A stretch of DNA of 64,000 bases from Adiantum capillus-veneris (GCA_014529385.2 CM043947.1:103375811-103439810), one strand, 5' to 3'; counted from the first letter of the stretch, positions 1-12,569 are shown. Program-made: numbers and translations. Notes: a model not told the origin generated them from the sequence alone.

Positions 1-736
1 TTTGTGAGAGCTTAATCAATTAAACTTAATTGATTTAAATGAATTAAATTCCCATTGTACCTTTCCCCATTTTGACCAATAGGAATTAAGTAGCCCATTG
101 GGCTGCTCAATTCCTATTGGACCCCTTCACAGGCTGTCCAATAATCATCCAGGAGACTTAATTTTCATTGGTTCTTTTTATTAAGTGTTTTAAAATTAAT
201 TAGGCTAAATTTACTCTAGCCTAATTCTCATTGGTCCACTTCAAGGGTCATCCAATAGGAATTGAGCACACTTTGGGAGCAACTAGCTTAGGCATCTGAC
301 ATGTGTCCTTCATTCCCTTTGTGTAAAGGGGGCTTGTGTGTGTGTGTGTGTGTGTGTGGCTTTCTCTCTCATCCCCTACTTGCTAGGCTCTCCCCCTCCT
401 ATGTAGGGATATGCAAGACTTTTTTGGTCACACACAAAGCATCCAATTCCTTAAGGTTGACCTTTGGACATAACCTTTGAATTTTGGAACCGTAGCATTT
501 TGGAAGTCTTAATGGGCTGAACCTTAGGGCCTTTTTGGCCCATTTGTTTCACATGGATCTTTTGCGGATGGCCCCCCCTTTGGATCCCTATTTTCCCTCC
601 TTTGGATCCCTACTGTGGCCGGTCTGCTAGCTTAACCAATATTCTAGCTTTTTCTCCCCTGGCACTTCCCCATATTAAATTATCAGTTTAACATGAGAAA
701 ATCATTTAGGAGAATTAGATATTGATTATTATGACA
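1..736 (-). repeat. Gypsy LTR, type B, partial (runs off the window)
   Basis: Read on the minus strand, the LTR begins TGTCATAATAATCAATATCT at the 736 end and continues past base 1. The same sequence recurs in the opposite orientation at 44690-45540, including the CCAATGAGAATTAAG-type blocks and a dinucleotide run at the same relative place. Its first 80 bases resemble the start of LTR type A (10491 downward), so A and B look like subfamilies. The far end lies outside the window, so it cannot be said whether this is a solo LTR or part of an element. Confidence 0.75.
335..358. repeat. (TG)n microsatellite inside LTR type B
   Basis: Twelve TG units. The matching place in the other type B LTR (45158-45217, opposite orientation) holds a 60-base CA run, so the array is inherited with the LTR and has changed length. 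Confidence 0.9.
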
Positions 737-1249
737 TGTTCTCTCATTAGAATTTTTTTTTAAAAAGAAACAAAAGAGAAAGCGGAATTTCTATTGCTCT
801 CGCTCTCCGACTTTCTCTCACTCTCCCTGTCTGTTTTTGCTCGCCGACCTCGCACCACCCATGTCCTCCTCTACTTGTGCTACTCCACCCCACGTTTGCC
901 ATCCTTTCTCTCCCCTAATTTTCGTGTTGGCGACTCCAATTCACCACTGCTAAAGTTGGATCCTAACTATGTTCTTCTTTTTTTTTTGGGAGAGAATAGT
1001 AAAGATTATGTTATAGTATACAAAAGACCCCTAAGGAAGGACATGAGCAATCCTCGCCAATTAAGAAATGGCCAAAAGAAAAAAATCAAGGGAGGTTACA
1101 AAAAAAAGAGAATTGGTAATGGCTTGTAATCTATTACGATCATTAAAAGCCAGGATCAGAGTCCTCCATCTTTGCCACTTGAGACCTTTTTGCATTAGCT
1201 TGGCATCAATTGAAGGTGCCTCTTGAACTAGACTAACTATCTCTAGCAT
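737..1249 (-). other. Junction between LTR B and LINE 3' end; no gene recognised
   Basis: The stretch next to the LTR start holds a T9/A5 run and a pyrimidine-rich segment of CTCT and TTTC blocks. Above about 1060 the minus strand can be read as a decayed continuation of the LINE. A 111-residue plus-strand ORF across 794-1129 is low-complexity and shows no family features. No clear poly-A tail or target duplication for the LINE was found. Confidence 0.35.
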
Positions 1250-3743
1250 AACTTTCCAAAAATTGTGGGATAATGGAACAAGAAAGCAGAGAAAGGGGTT
1301 CCAAAAACAACCTTGTTCCTTTCAAATTCAAATGTGTCAAGGGAAGGACTCTTTGATGGATGTTCACAAAATAACATCTTCCCAGCATCTCAGAATTGCT
1401 CTAAAACATTTGTGAGACTATCTCGACAACTGGCAGTTGTTAGCTTTAGCCATCCACCCAAACCATATGGAGTCTTGCATCCAAAAGGACAGAGTTTTTG
1501 TCCAAACTTGTGGCGGGGACCAGCTAGATTTTCTTATGTTCCATGCTTTGCAGAACGTGCGAACAATTTTAGAGGCCTTTGGGGTCGCTCTTCCAAGGAG
1601 AGACTTGTCCAATAATCCTTAAGCTGTAAATGATGAATGTTTCTCCTGATCAACAAAGCCCATAAATTTGTGGAAGAGGCATCCCTCAAGATCCATTTAT
1701 TACCCATCTTCAAGGAAAGATGTTGAATGTTGATGATGCCCAAACCACCAGCTTCTTTAACTCTACAATAGTCTTACTAGGCATCTTTGGAATTTGATTG
1801 ATATGCTCAATACTACCCTATAAAAATCTTATCGCTAAGGTGAAAACCTTGTTGAGACGGAACTGTGAAGTCGATCATCCAGCAAGACAAAAAATAAACT
1901 AGTGAGGATATTAAATAATGATTTAAGATAAAAACTCTTGCAGATAGATTGGGTTGATGATTATGCTAGGGCAATAATTTCTTTTTGAACTTACCCAACA
2001 CCCAGTTCCATCTTTGGTTGAATGTCACCTTGAATCCCATGGGTATACCCAACAATCTGAAGACTTTACCATCCACAATAGGCTTACATTCAATTTGAGC
2101 AACAATGTCAGGGAACCCTGTTTTTGCGTGGCTACAAATTGTTGACGGCAGAGCTGATCAGTGGAACCTTCAATATTGATTCCTTGCAAGAGAGATAAAG
2201 GGAAACCCTACCTTATGAACTTGCATAGAGGATTGACTTCAATTAAAGACCCATTAATAGAAATTTTTAGCACATATAGTTTCAAGCAGTAATGAGCAAA
2301 GCTAATGAATTTCTTTCTCAAACCCATGTCACACAGACTTTAAAGCACAAAATCCCATTCAATTATGTTATATCCCTTGTCAAAATCAAGATTTAAAATT
2401 ATGTAATCTTGATCTGACTCTTGAGCATAATTTATTCCTTCCCACAGAGAGATAATAGCACCCAATATGAACTTTCCCTTTATGAAACCTTTTTGGTCTT
2501 TAAGTATAAATTGATCCATCAAAGGACTTAGTCTTCTAGCTACAAACAAAGAGCATGGCTAACTCAACATTCTCTTTGTGGAATTGAGCTAGTGCACCAT
2601 CCTTATTGATAAGCATAGGAATAAAATCCTTTCACTTCTTTCTTTTTACATGGAAAATGTCTGCGAATTAGGCTTGTCAATCTGTCCAGGCCAAAACTAT
2701 ATGATCCAAGCAAGGGCACCCTGTGCCTCAAGTAGTTCCTCCTTTTTGAGGTCATCTTTTAATGAAAAAAACTCAAGGGAGGGAGAGTCAAACTCTGAGG
2801 CTTCAAGCAATGTAATATGCTTCTAACCATCATTCTTCTATGTGATCTAGTTTCTTTAGCCCTTTATTAAACTGTTTCAGGGCCAGCTGTGTTTGTGTAA
2901 TGGAAGAGTCTCATGCAACAAAATTTAGTGGCATGATGAGAAAATGCAGACTCAAAGATGCTTCTAACTTTAGTTGTGACAGATGGGAGCTTAAACCAGG
3001 AACTATCTAGCCAGCTCTGAAACTATGCTCCCCTTTTTGAAACTCAAATAGAACAAGCTTCTGATCAGAAAGCATTAATGAGGAGTTAAACTTGCAACTC
3101 ACCATCCAATTTTCTGCACCAGGTCAATTTTCATGTAGATTCTATCTAATCTAGTGGCTCTAAAGCATTTACCCACTTGGTTGTTGGTCCATGTGAATCC
3201 AGTAGACTCTGGAATCCATTAAAGTATGTTTGTCATACAATTCCTCGCAAGTGTTTTTCTCATTGCTTTGAATCACTTGTCCCAAAGATTTCCATCTGTC
3301 AACTATTGATGTAACCATATCAAAGTCTCCAACTAGAGCAAGAGGGTTAGGTAGAGAACAAATTTTCAACCATATGAAACCTCTTTCAGACATAGAATCA
3401 GAGGTGTAGCCAAAGTGTAATTGAAGGGTGCTTTAAGTGACGCAGCAACCCAATGACCTTTAGAGCCATACTACACATTATTAATGAACTTTTCATGGTC
3501 AAGTGAAATGCCCAAAATTGCACCACACCTTCCTGTAGGATGTTTAGAGATGAACCACTCATGAGCCATGCTTATCCTTTGAAGATTGAAATCCAATGCT
3601 TGGCCATTGACCTTGACTTCTTGCAAACAAATAAAATCCAAATGTAAATTTGAGTGAAGTAACCATTTTTTCATCCTTAATTCCCTGGTTGGGTATGTGA
3701 GACCCTTACAACTCAAAGACAAACCAGAAATGAGGTTAGTCAC
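1250..3743 (-). pseudogene. LINE (L1-like) ORF2: endonuclease and reverse transcriptase, decayed
   Basis: The minus strand encodes an apurinic endonuclease start near 3743 (CKGLTYPTRELRMKKWLL, then DFICLQEVKV) and a second endonuclease block near 3340 (LALVGDFDMV). A reverse-transcriptase block lies near 2500 (DQKGFIKGKFI, then LNLDFDKGYNIIEWDFVL). A late block typical of plant LINEs lies near 1740 (GIINIQHLSLKMGNKWILRD). These follow the order expected of L1-type ORF2, which nicks the target and reverse-transcribes the element's RNA in the nucleus. Stops and frameshifts break the reading frame throughout, so this is a dead copy. The first reverse-transcriptase Asp is present (DFDKGYN); the YADD box was not located. 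Confidence 0.75.
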
Positions 3744-4753
3744 TTTCTAATGTTTCTAAAAGAATTTTTTGCAGACATTGATGCTCTAGTAGGGTCAAAA
3801 GACTTCTCTTTCTTCCTTTTGGATTTTCCAAACGAGAGAGGTAGAGTTTCGTCCTCAGAGTGTGTCATAAGAATATCAACACAGTGAGTGAATAGGTGAG
3901 TGAGAAAGTTTATTAATCTCCTCTTTATCAAAATCATCTCCAGTATGTTGGAACTAGGTTGCACATTTGTCGCATGAGAAGGTGTTGCCATGCTGGTGTT
4001 ATTAACAAAATGTTCACCTTCTATTGAGTATTCTAAGTCAAACAACAACTTATTAGCTTTCTTTGATGGGTTTTCTGGGGGTACCAATGGGGAATAATCT
4101 ACCAAATGCTTTGCACTTTCTGAAGGGGGGGATACATGTTCATTATTACCTTCTCTTCCCGGTTGAGAAGTGGACTCACTATTACCTTCTTCATACATCT
4201 TCTCTATTATAGACGGGTCAAAAACATCATCCAACAGTGTTCCATATCTATTAATTTTATTTCTAGGAGGGGGATGGAACTTGCCTGTAGCATTGCGTCT
4301 ACGGCGAACTTTTTGGAAATCCTACTTGAGATCCTTTGCTTCTTACCTTGTCTGCTTCTTTTTAAACCTTTTTGGCCAGCTTTGGGTCGTCTTTGATGAG
4401 GTGGCCTTGCTTGAGGGAGTGGAAATAGGCATTATGGAGGTTTCTATAAACAATTCTCTGAATATGTAGCAACTGTCCAAATTGATCCTTTAGGGAGATT
4501 TTATCTCTTAGTTGGAGGCCAATATCTTCCTTAATAACAAGCTGAGGGTCCCATTTAGGGTTTATTTCATTAGAAGGCCTTTGGCCCAAAATCTTACCAA
4601 CTTGAACCCCACTTGTTTAAACCAGGGGAAAATAAAGGGAAATCAATCCAAACAGAGACTTTTGAGGGTTTTTTTCCCCTTGGGATAAACGCCTTTAAAG
4701 CATTTGAAGATAGAAAGAGGGGTATTTATAATAAGCCACTGTCCGCTATTCTT

Positions 4754-4792
<39 letters not shown>

Positions 4793-5996
4793 GTTCACTT
4801 ATAAATATGTGAAAATAGCACGTGAGCTCAACATAAGGGGTTTTTAAACCTTCAATTTTACCCTTATTTAACATACCAAAGGGTACCTAACAAAGAAGGT
4901 TTACACAATAGGAAAGGGGTCCATTTTAGCCATGAAAAACCTACAGATTAGAGAGTTTAAAATAGGCCATGGATGCACTTTATACAGAGGGTTTACATAT
5001 AGTGAACCCCCGAGCCTCTATTGATGATGACTTGTAATGCACTGTCAGCATCTTCAAACAAAAAAAGTTGTAGTTATTGGGAAGGTATTGCACCTGAGCA
5101 AGAAAGAGATTTCTAGCTTCTCACTCTTAGGAGATCCATTCCTTTAACACACCTATACAGGAGGTCGGATACCATGAAACAGATCGATTACTACTCTATT
5201 TTGTAGATGTCGAGACCAATCTTCCAGCCCTGCCATGCCCATTATCACTTCTTTATCACCAACGACATCTTGATCACCAGTTAGGATAAGATTCTCTCTA
5301 GATGTTTGGGCCTTGTCTCTTTTCTAGTTCTGAGAGGGATCCCGATGGGACCTTTCCTTTGAGGTGTGTTGTTGATCTCCCTTTACCGAGTCTGGCTTTT
5401 CATCATGCATATCTAAATTGTTCCAGACATTGGAAATGAAAGAGTAATGCCCAATGTGACCAGGGGCTAGAGTTTTTACTTGGGCATTCATTAGCTGAGG
5501 CGAAGTTTGAGTAGTGGTGATGAAGAGAGTAGGCCCATGTTTCCCCCCCACAATAGATTGTGCTTGTTGTGCATTCAACAGATGAGTTGAAGTTTGTGAC
5601 CATTATGAATAGGCGATGACCAGCTAACTTGCATGGGCCTCTGGTGAGGGAAAGGATGAGCTAAAGAGTTCATAGCAGTGTTGCCTTGCCTAGCATCAGA
5701 ATTGTTTTGAGGAGATAGCAGAGGGAACTATTGCATGTTTCCTATTAGATGAATGACTGGCCGGTTCTGAAGGGCGTGAGCATAGGAAATAGGGTTGTGG
5801 GGGGAGGGTTTTTGAGAATGCATCTGTGGCACTGGACGAACGTGATGAATGGGACTGTGGTTAGAGAGACTGATGAAGCAACGGTCTGCAACAAAGCGAC
5901 TCCCAGGTTGGGTGCAGACTGGCTGGCGCCTCTGACAACGGCATTAAGCAAAGCATCTTGTAGTGCCATCCCACCTCCCCCAGAGAGGAAGTGCAC
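3740..5996 (-). pseudogene. LINE ORF1-like region, decayed
   Basis: Minus-strand fragments lie upstream of, and in the same orientation as, the LINE ORF2: near 5996-5745 (starting MHFLSGGGGMALQDALL), 5578-5324, 4589-4362 and 4234-3740. The last contains a basic patch (SKRKKEKSFDP) and ends one codon from the endonuclease ORF, as in bicistronic plant LINEs. No CCHC zinc knuckle or clear RNA-binding fold is visible. Assignment to ORF1 rests mainly on position. A 36-base G run interrupts the region, and reading frames change several times. Confidence 0.4.
4756..4791 (+). repeat. 36-nt G homopolymer
   Basis: A run of 36 consecutive G on the plus strand, inside the decayed LINE. A tract this long can form stacked G-quadruplexes and is hard to replicate and sequence, so its true length is uncertain. 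Confidence 0.9.
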
Positions 5997-6129
5997 GTGA
6001 GGAGCTTAAAATGATCTAATGATCTAGAAGGTGCTAGAGCAGGGAGGGGAAAGTGCCAAGGAGTAGTAAAATTGCATGGCCTAGGGTCGCGAGTTCAACA
6101 TAGAGCTCCCATTCCAAGAGCTGTACCTC

Positions 6130-6960
6130 TTTAGTTTTGCTTTTTTTTTTGTTTTTTTTGCTTTAATTTAATTTAAATTTAGTTTTAGTATAAAAAATTT
6201 TATTTTCATTTTATTTCATTTCATTTGTCATTGGATTTGCATTTCATTTCATTTACCTTGATTTTATTTTAGATTTCATTTTGAAAAAAATTCATTGAGG
6301 ACTGATTTCATTTTTACATTTATTCATTTAGAAAAACCAAAAATACCAAAAGAAATCATAACAAAATCAAATAAGCAAAACAAGAATTTTAAAAAAAGAA
6401 TTTAAAAATAACAAAAAATTTGAATAAAAACAAAAGAGAGCAAAAAAACTCCAAATAAAAACCAAAAACTTAAATTAAAAAAAAGACAAAAAAACCCAAA
6501 AAACACAATTACTTAAAAAATAAGAAAATATTTTTAAAAAAAGAACAATAAAATTTTCAAAAAATCAATAAAAATAAAAACAAAAAAGAGAATAATCAAA
6601 TAAAAACCCAAAAAGGAAAAAAATTCAAATTAAAACCTTAAAAATTATCTAAAAAAGGAGAAAAAGAAAAAAAAGTCACAAAATTAAGAAAAAGAAAAAA
6701 TATAAAAAAAAACAAGTAAAATAAATAAATCACATAAGAGTACAAAAACCAAAAAAAAAAATCACAAGAGAAATATGCATTTGTTTTTTTCATTTTTCCT
6801 TTTGAGTATTTTTCTACTTTTTATTTTTATTTTTTATTTTATTCATTTTTTTTTCTTTTGAATTTGCTTGTTTGTTTTCTTTATGGATACTTTTATTTTA
6901 TTTAAAAACCAAAATTTATAAGTTTTTTTTTTTTGCATTTCTTCCTCTTGACTCTTCACC
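6130..6960. repeat. AT-rich low-complexity block with strand switches
   Basis: The plus strand is T-rich at about 6130-6330 (TTTCATTT units), strongly A-rich at about 6340-6780 (runs such as AAAAAACAAAAA) and T-rich again to about 6930. There is no coding signal. The T-A-T layout gives long complementary segments that could fold imperfectly. The flanks (6000-6129 and 6961-7167) hold no recognised gene; GGTCGCGAGTTCAAC near 6087 resembles a tRNA B-box but has no convincing partner A-box. Confidence 0.7.
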
Positions 6961-7167
6961 TTGCTGCCCAGGCACATCTCACATTCCGTACACACCCTTG
7001 TTCACGCACATTACGCACGCGTAGTCACATTTAGAGTAGATACGCCGAAAGAGTTAGATTTTACCAAATTGTGTTTGATTTTGTATAATTACGCCCAGTT
7101 TGGCCAGATTTGAGCAAGATCGCAGCCATAGTCTCTAATCTTACACGAAGTTTGATTTTGGTCTACC

Positions 7168-7254
7168 ATTAGGGAAAATTTGGACTCTCCAAGGGACCCT
7201 ATAAGGAGGTTTGACTTTGCCTCTCTTGTCCAAAGTGGGCAACCCGGTGAAGTA
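7168..7254 (+). mobile_element. Hairpin element copy 2, left part (split by gypsy A)
   Basis: Begins ATTAGGGAAAATTTGGACTC and runs closely parallel to the left arm of the complete hairpin element at 43056-43503. It stops exactly where the type A LTR begins, and the rest resumes on the other side of the gypsy element at 33539. The AGTA next to the LTR is repeated at 33539-33542. Confidence 0.75.
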
Positions 7255-8363
7255 TGTAATGGAAATGGCCTATGAACTTTGAGAGTAGCGGAATTAGGAA
7301 ATTAGATGAAGCACTTTTGTGAGATTATTTTGTGAGCATAACGGGTGAACTTAATTGGTGGTAGCAACATAAACATGGTACTTAGTTAACTTTGGCACGA
7401 ACAATACTTTTGTAAGAGAGAGAGTTTAGAGAACATGACAATAGTTGAGGACCGGATTCATATGGAGCCGATCCCCCCTCCAATAGGCATTTGTAATATA
7501 GTTTCTCCCATCAAGAGAGACTTGATACGATACAATCTTTGTGTTCCTTGTGACCTAGGTGATGCAATGAAGATGGAAAGCTGCATGCATCACAAGCATA
7601 ACATAAACTTTGTAGAAAGCATTAACTATCCCAAGCCTCAGTCCCAAGGCCTCAAACACCTTCGAAGGTGGAGAGAGCTAGCAGGGAATGAGGATAGGGA
7701 AGAGGAAGAAGAAACATTTCATAGGAGAAAGAAAAAGTTCCTCACTTATCATTACTCTTCTTGCTAGCATACATAATAGCATAGTAATGAAGATGGAGAA
7801 GACGACAAGCTTAATCATTGAAGCATGGCTCTTGGTTGGATTTGCATTCCATAGGTAAGAGTGTTGGTGTAGGCTCTTACATCTCACAAGCTTGGAGAAG
7901 AAGGTGGAGTTCCTCAACTTTCACCAAGTGAGAATGAATCCACAAAATGAGTGTGTGTGTGGTGTATATCCCCCTAGCACCCCCCTTGCTTGCTTGGGCC
8001 TAACTTTTCCACATGCTGCAAGCTCATTGGACCCCTCTGATCCCTCTAGCCAATCACATGCTGCTTGCATTCAAGTACATGGGTAGTCTTTTGATAAGTG
8101 TCCTCCTTACCCCTGAGAGAGAGAGAGCTTGAAAATATCTAGATATTTGTTGGATGGAAGTAGAAGCTCATTGGACCCCTCTTTAGCCCAACCAATAGCA
8201 TTCAAGCGCCCCATGTGGTTAAGCATAGTGAGAGTTTGATATGTGTCCCATGTGCCCTTTTAGAAAAGGGGTGCCCCTTGGGTGAGTGGAAGGTTAGGTC
8301 AAAGATTCCCCTATCTTTGGGCCTTTTATGCATAGGAATCTTCTCAAGCAACTTCCTCATTAA

Positions 8364-9684
8364 CACTAGGTTGGTAATGGGACACTTTTATGTCCTATTA
8401 AGTGACCATTTTCATTGAATTATGTCAAGAGTTTCAAAATGGATTTTGAGGTGCTATCTGTCTAGAAAGTTGTCTCATGAGCTGAAAAAAACTCAACATT
8501 TTTTTGGAATATCAATTCCATCTTTAACCTTGTCCTTGCACAACATTTCACAACCTAAATTGTGCGAAAAAACGAGTCCTGTTTTTGGCTTTTTTCAACT
8601 TTTTGCAACTATACCACTCTAGAATTCATGTTTGTGAGGTCTATAATGCTAGAGAACTATCTTTAGTAGTCCTGAACATGTCCTGATGCTTCTAGGGAGA
8701 AATAAATGTTAAAGTTGTAAGTTATGACCAAATTACAGAAATTGTCAAATTCTGTTTTTTAGCCAATTTTAGCTCTTCTATGACTTTTTTGGTGGCTTTC
8801 ATAATATCCAAATGCAATTTTGATTTTCTATGTCGCATATTGTAACATAAAGATAATATTCCTTGAGTTTAGGGGGACCTAATACCCTATTTTGCATAGT
8901 AGACAACGATGGTTGATTTTTTTAATTATAGAAGAAACGAAACATTCTAGTATATCAAGTATAGCTTTTTCAATATATGTTAGTTTCTTGTGATAACTAC
9001 ATGCATTTTGTAGGTAGTAACCATATCTAGTCATAAGGATCAAATTTGGCTAGATATTGAATAGTTTCTATGGGATTCTACAACTCATAATGTTGAACCC
9101 AGTTTTTTCATGTTTGCTGTATTTAGCACTTCATCTTTGTCCCCAAGATTCCCTTTGGTAAGAGATGTATTATTCTTTTGACATTCCCCATGGCTCCTTA
9201 TGAACCTAAAGGACAATAGGGAACTAAGAAAACATGCATATATTATTTGTATTGAGCGTGGATATAGAAACTTTGATGATAGGTTTGCAGAATGGTAAAA
9301 ATTCAACTTTTTTGTACCTATTTCTTTTGGCAAAACAAAAAATAGTGAGTGAGAAGCAATCATATGTTCTGAGCACCAACCAATCAAAGTTAACTAGGGA
9401 ATTTATCTCAAGTCCTACAAAAATCCCTAATCTTATTTTTATGCAACAAAACATAAGAAATGAATGTTTTGATGAAAATGTACTGGTCCATCAACTTTGG
9501 AGGCTTGGTGTGACCAAAAGATGAGAAATTTTACAAGTTTCTTATTTTTTACATGTGTAGTAGTCCTTGAACTATAACCTCATGAAAGGATTTTACAAAA
9601 TGAGTGGATCTACTATGGTTTTGGAGGTTTTTTTCAAAACCCTGAAAGGACACTTTTATGTCCTGTTAGGTTACCAACCTAGTG
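8364..9684 (+). mobile_element. TTAA-flanked non-autonomous DNA transposon, copy 1
   Basis: 1321 bp with 14-bp terminal inverted repeats (CACTAGGTTGGTAA at one end, its complement at the other), flanked by TTAA on both sides. The host is a 76-bp tandem repeat whose intact neighbours read CATTAAGTGTG, so TTAA is a true 4-bp duplication. Just inside each end lies GGACACTTTTATGTCC, an imperfect palindrome that may be a transposase-binding repeat. TTAA duplication is the signature of the piggyBac superfamily. No transposase is encoded: a 96-codon ORF at 9234-9524 is present in all three copies, but the differences among copies are largely amino-acid-changing, so it is probably not a maintained gene. 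Confidence 0.8.
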
Positions 9685-9688
9685 TTAA

Positions 9689-9916
9689 GTGTGTAGGGTC
9701 TCTTTTTGACTCAAGCATCTTACCCCCCATGCATAGAAAGCTTCTCAAGAAACTTCCTCATTAAGTGTATAGGGTCTCTTTTTGACTCAAGCATCATACC
9801 CCCCATGCATAGGAAAATTCTCAAGAAACTTCCTCATTAAGTGTGTAGGGTCTCTTTCTCACTCAAGCACCTTACCCCCCATGCATAGGAAGCTTCTCAA
9901 GCACCCTCCTCATTAA
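9689..9916 (+). repeat. 76-bp tandem repeat in LTR A, three units
   Basis: Units begin at 9689, 9765 and 9841 (GTGTRTAGGGTCTCTTT, then ACTCAAGCA, CCCCCCATGCATAGG and CTTCCTCATTAA). A further unit, upstream, is split by the TTAA-flanked element. The same array is in the 5' LTR (32684-32957) and, inverted and degraded, at 41200-41400. Confidence 0.9.
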
Positions 9917-10499
9917 GTATGACAAGTATCTTAGTCATCAAGCATGACAAGAACCTTAGGTGGAGTTTCCACTTCAAGCTCAGCCCTAGCTTGTTGCCTA
10001 AGGTCAAAGGCAAGTTTAGGTCGGGTTCCCACCTCAAGCTTAGCCCTAGATTTCTTAAGGTCAAAGGTAAGTTTAGGTTGGGTTCCCACCTCAAGCTCAG
10101 CCCTAGCTTGCCTAAGGTCGAAGGACTTTTAACACTAACCATTGGACATCTTTAATGAAGCTAACCCTAAGGTCTTTTAAGCTCCATTAGATGTACGTTT
10201 CTCTTTGATAGACTACCTCCTTTTGGACCCCTATTGAGATGTAACCATCTTTCCTCTTGGTCCCCTATTGAGGTAAGTTTAGAAGCACTTATTTCACATT
10301 TCTCTTTGATAAACCGTCTCCTTTTGGACCCCTATTGAGATACAACCATCTCTCATTTTGGTCCCGTGTTGAAATAGGTCTAGAAGCACATATCTTTATT
10401 CTAACTCTTGTTCCCGTTTATTTTCCCACATTAAATGATCAATTTAATATGAGAAAACATTTGGTATAGCTAGATATTATATTTTATGACATCACCTCT

Positions 10500-12569
10500 C
10501 TCTTGAAATCGTAGTCGTTTTTGACTATAAAGGAAGAGAAGATAAAGACTAGCCATTAGTCCATGTTTCTTAGCGGGTAGAGTATCCCATTTTACCCTAT
10601 GATATCATACCAAGATAGATAACTAATCCATTTGGTGCTTGGGAGACGTAGCGGCCGCAAGCATGTCTACTCTTTAGTCCATATCATACTTCCAAAGTAG
10701 AATGACAAATTCTACTTGGTGTTTGGGAGACGTCGTCACCACAAACATGATTCTAAGCATGCATACTATTTAAATTTGTGCACAATAAAAAGAGAACTAG
10801 CCTTATAAGACAAAAACATTTTTCATTTAAAATGCATTTTCATATGCTTACTCTAGTGCAGTATTGTAAGCATTGACAAGGTTCATATTATCCTTAAGCT
10901 AGGTTCCTTGCATCCATTTAGCATCTTTAAAAGGATAATTCCTTAACTTAATAAGGTATCGTTATATAATTTTACCGTTTTGTTTGTCGGAGAGCTTGCT
11001 TTGCATCATGAAGTTCCTGAGGCTTTGTGATCCATTCGTAGGATGAATGGAGTCCCCAAGGGATAGTGTTTCCATGTGTTTAGGGCATATAGAATAGCTA
11101 GTAGCTCTTTTTTGTATTTTCCCAATACTCACTTATCGAAGTTGAGTCTTTGACTCTCATATGCTATGGCATGCCCTTCTTGAAGCAAAATAGCTCCAAG
11201 GCAATTACCACAAGCATTACATTGGACCTCAAATGGATTTGAGAGATCTAGTAGTGTGAGCACACATTGAGAGATAAGATTCTCCTTAAGCTTCTTCAAA
11301 AGCTTCTTGCACTTTTGCAGTCCATGAATACTTACAAAGCATCATACCTCTTGTAGATTCCTTGGATTAGGCCATCTTTTTATAACCTCTAACTTTGTTG
11401 CATCCATATGGGTGCCATCTTTAGAGATAATGTGACCTAAGTATTGAATCTCTTGTAGGAAAAATTCACTTTTCTTTTGATTAATGAAAAGCTTATTCTC
11501 TCTCATAACCTGAAAGGTTACCTAGAGGTGTCACTTGTACTCTTCAAGAGAATTTGGATGGCCTGTCGATTTTTGTCCATCATGAGTTTGAATGCGTCTG
11601 GAGAATTTATCAGGCCAACACTTGTAAATTATCAAATATATCTTCTACCCGCACCACGGGGGGTGATCTTATTTAGTGCTCTATAGTCGACACATATGTG
11701 ATATGTGTCGTCTTTCTTTTGCACTAAAAGCAATGGTGAACAAAATGGAGAGGAGTTAGACCTCACCATCCCTTTTTCCACCAATTCATACACTTGCCTC
11801 ATGATCTCCTCTTGTTGAGCTTGTGAAACTCGATAAGGGGGCTTGTTAGGAAGTGACCTTCATGGTAGGAGCTCAATTGCATGGTCATCATCCCTCATTT
11901 TAGAGGTAGCTCACTAGGGATGTCATCAATGAAAACATCTTGGGATCCATTTAGGAAATTAGACAACTCTAATTCCTATTGATTCCCTTTATTGCAAGGG
12001 TATGGTGTTCCCCAACTCATTATCATCTATGTACATGCTTCTTTCCCTAAAGGTGAACTAGATTCTCCTTTCAAGGAACTTCATGTTGGAAGCCATGCAG
12101 TTAAACCATGGTGCCCCAACGATAACATTCTCATGTTTGAGAGGGGAGATGAAGAAATATTTTTTGTCCACATAGCTTTGTACATGAAGCCTTAATTTTC
12201 CTGTTAAGGAATTAACTGAGACGTCTTGTGCCTTGATAGCTCCGTTGGCTTTAAATGCATCTCCCATCTTGTGGGTTTGTATGCCTAGCTTAGTGGTCAA
12301 CTCCGTGGAAATGAAGTTGTGAGTTGAACCAGGGTCAAAAAAATAAAGGCATCATGCTCTTGAATCTTTCCCCAAGCATAGGAAAGGAGAAATCCTTGGC
12401 AATGAGCATCCTCTTTTGGAGCTTCAAACATAGAGGCTCTAGGAGCCTCATTGCAGGCAATTCTCTTGGGGCAAGGACGATAACCATGGCCTTGATCCCC
12501 ACACTTAAAACATTTGTGGTCCTTACAAAAAGCTTCTAGCTCTTTAGGAGAGAGTTTATATTTACCTTT
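10500..12569 (-). pseudogene. Gypsy A protease and reverse transcriptase/RNase H remnant
   Basis: Minus-strand reading after gag gives a zinc knuckle (CFKCGDQGHGYRPC near 12500) and a protease active-site region (DPGSTHNFIS near 12330, one base short in a T run). Reverse-transcriptase pieces follow near 11700 (QKKDDTYHICVDYRALNK) and 11480 (LFINQKKSEFFLQEIQYLGH). An RNase H start lies near 11200 (LGAILLQEGHAIAYESQRLN). Reading dissolves near 10980; the integrase catalytic core was not found. The 10500-10800 stretch holds two diverged copies of a CGTCTCCCAARCACCAA block near the pol end. In a live element this polyprotein would copy and process the RNA genome; here it is a broken relic. Confidence 0.7.

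Larger units (their letters stand above)
7255..10491 (-). repeat. 3' LTR of gypsy A, interrupted by a TTAA-flanked element
   Basis: On the minus strand it runs from TGTCATAAAATATAATATCT (10491) to CATTTCCATTACA (7255). Without the 1.3-kb insertion it is about 1.9 kb, unusually long for a plant gypsy LTR. It matches the plus-strand LTR at 40691-42451 over almost its full length, including three 76-bp tandem units, CT-rich runs and CCAATGAGCTT-type blocks. Confidence 0.8.

Noticed and set aside
1313-1622. Overlapping plus-strand ORFs of 61-100 codons
   Set aside because: Antisense to the LINE coding remnant, with no family features.
5745-6000. 83-codon ORFs on both strands
   Set aside because: Mirror frames over the same GC-richer segment; only the minus strand is plausible, as LINE ORF1 start, and that is already noted.
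9234-9524. Conserved 96-codon protein in the TTAA element
   Set aside because: The frame is open in all three copies, but most differences among copies change the amino acid, and an overlapping antisense frame is also open. Shared descent and AT-rich sequence explain it.
8364-9684. CACTA (En/Spm) transposon, because the ends read CACTA and TAGTG
   Set aside because: CACTA elements make 3-bp duplications; all three copies here are flanked by TTAA, and the empty site at copies 1 and 2 shows a single TTAA. The ends resemble CACTA only in the first five bases.
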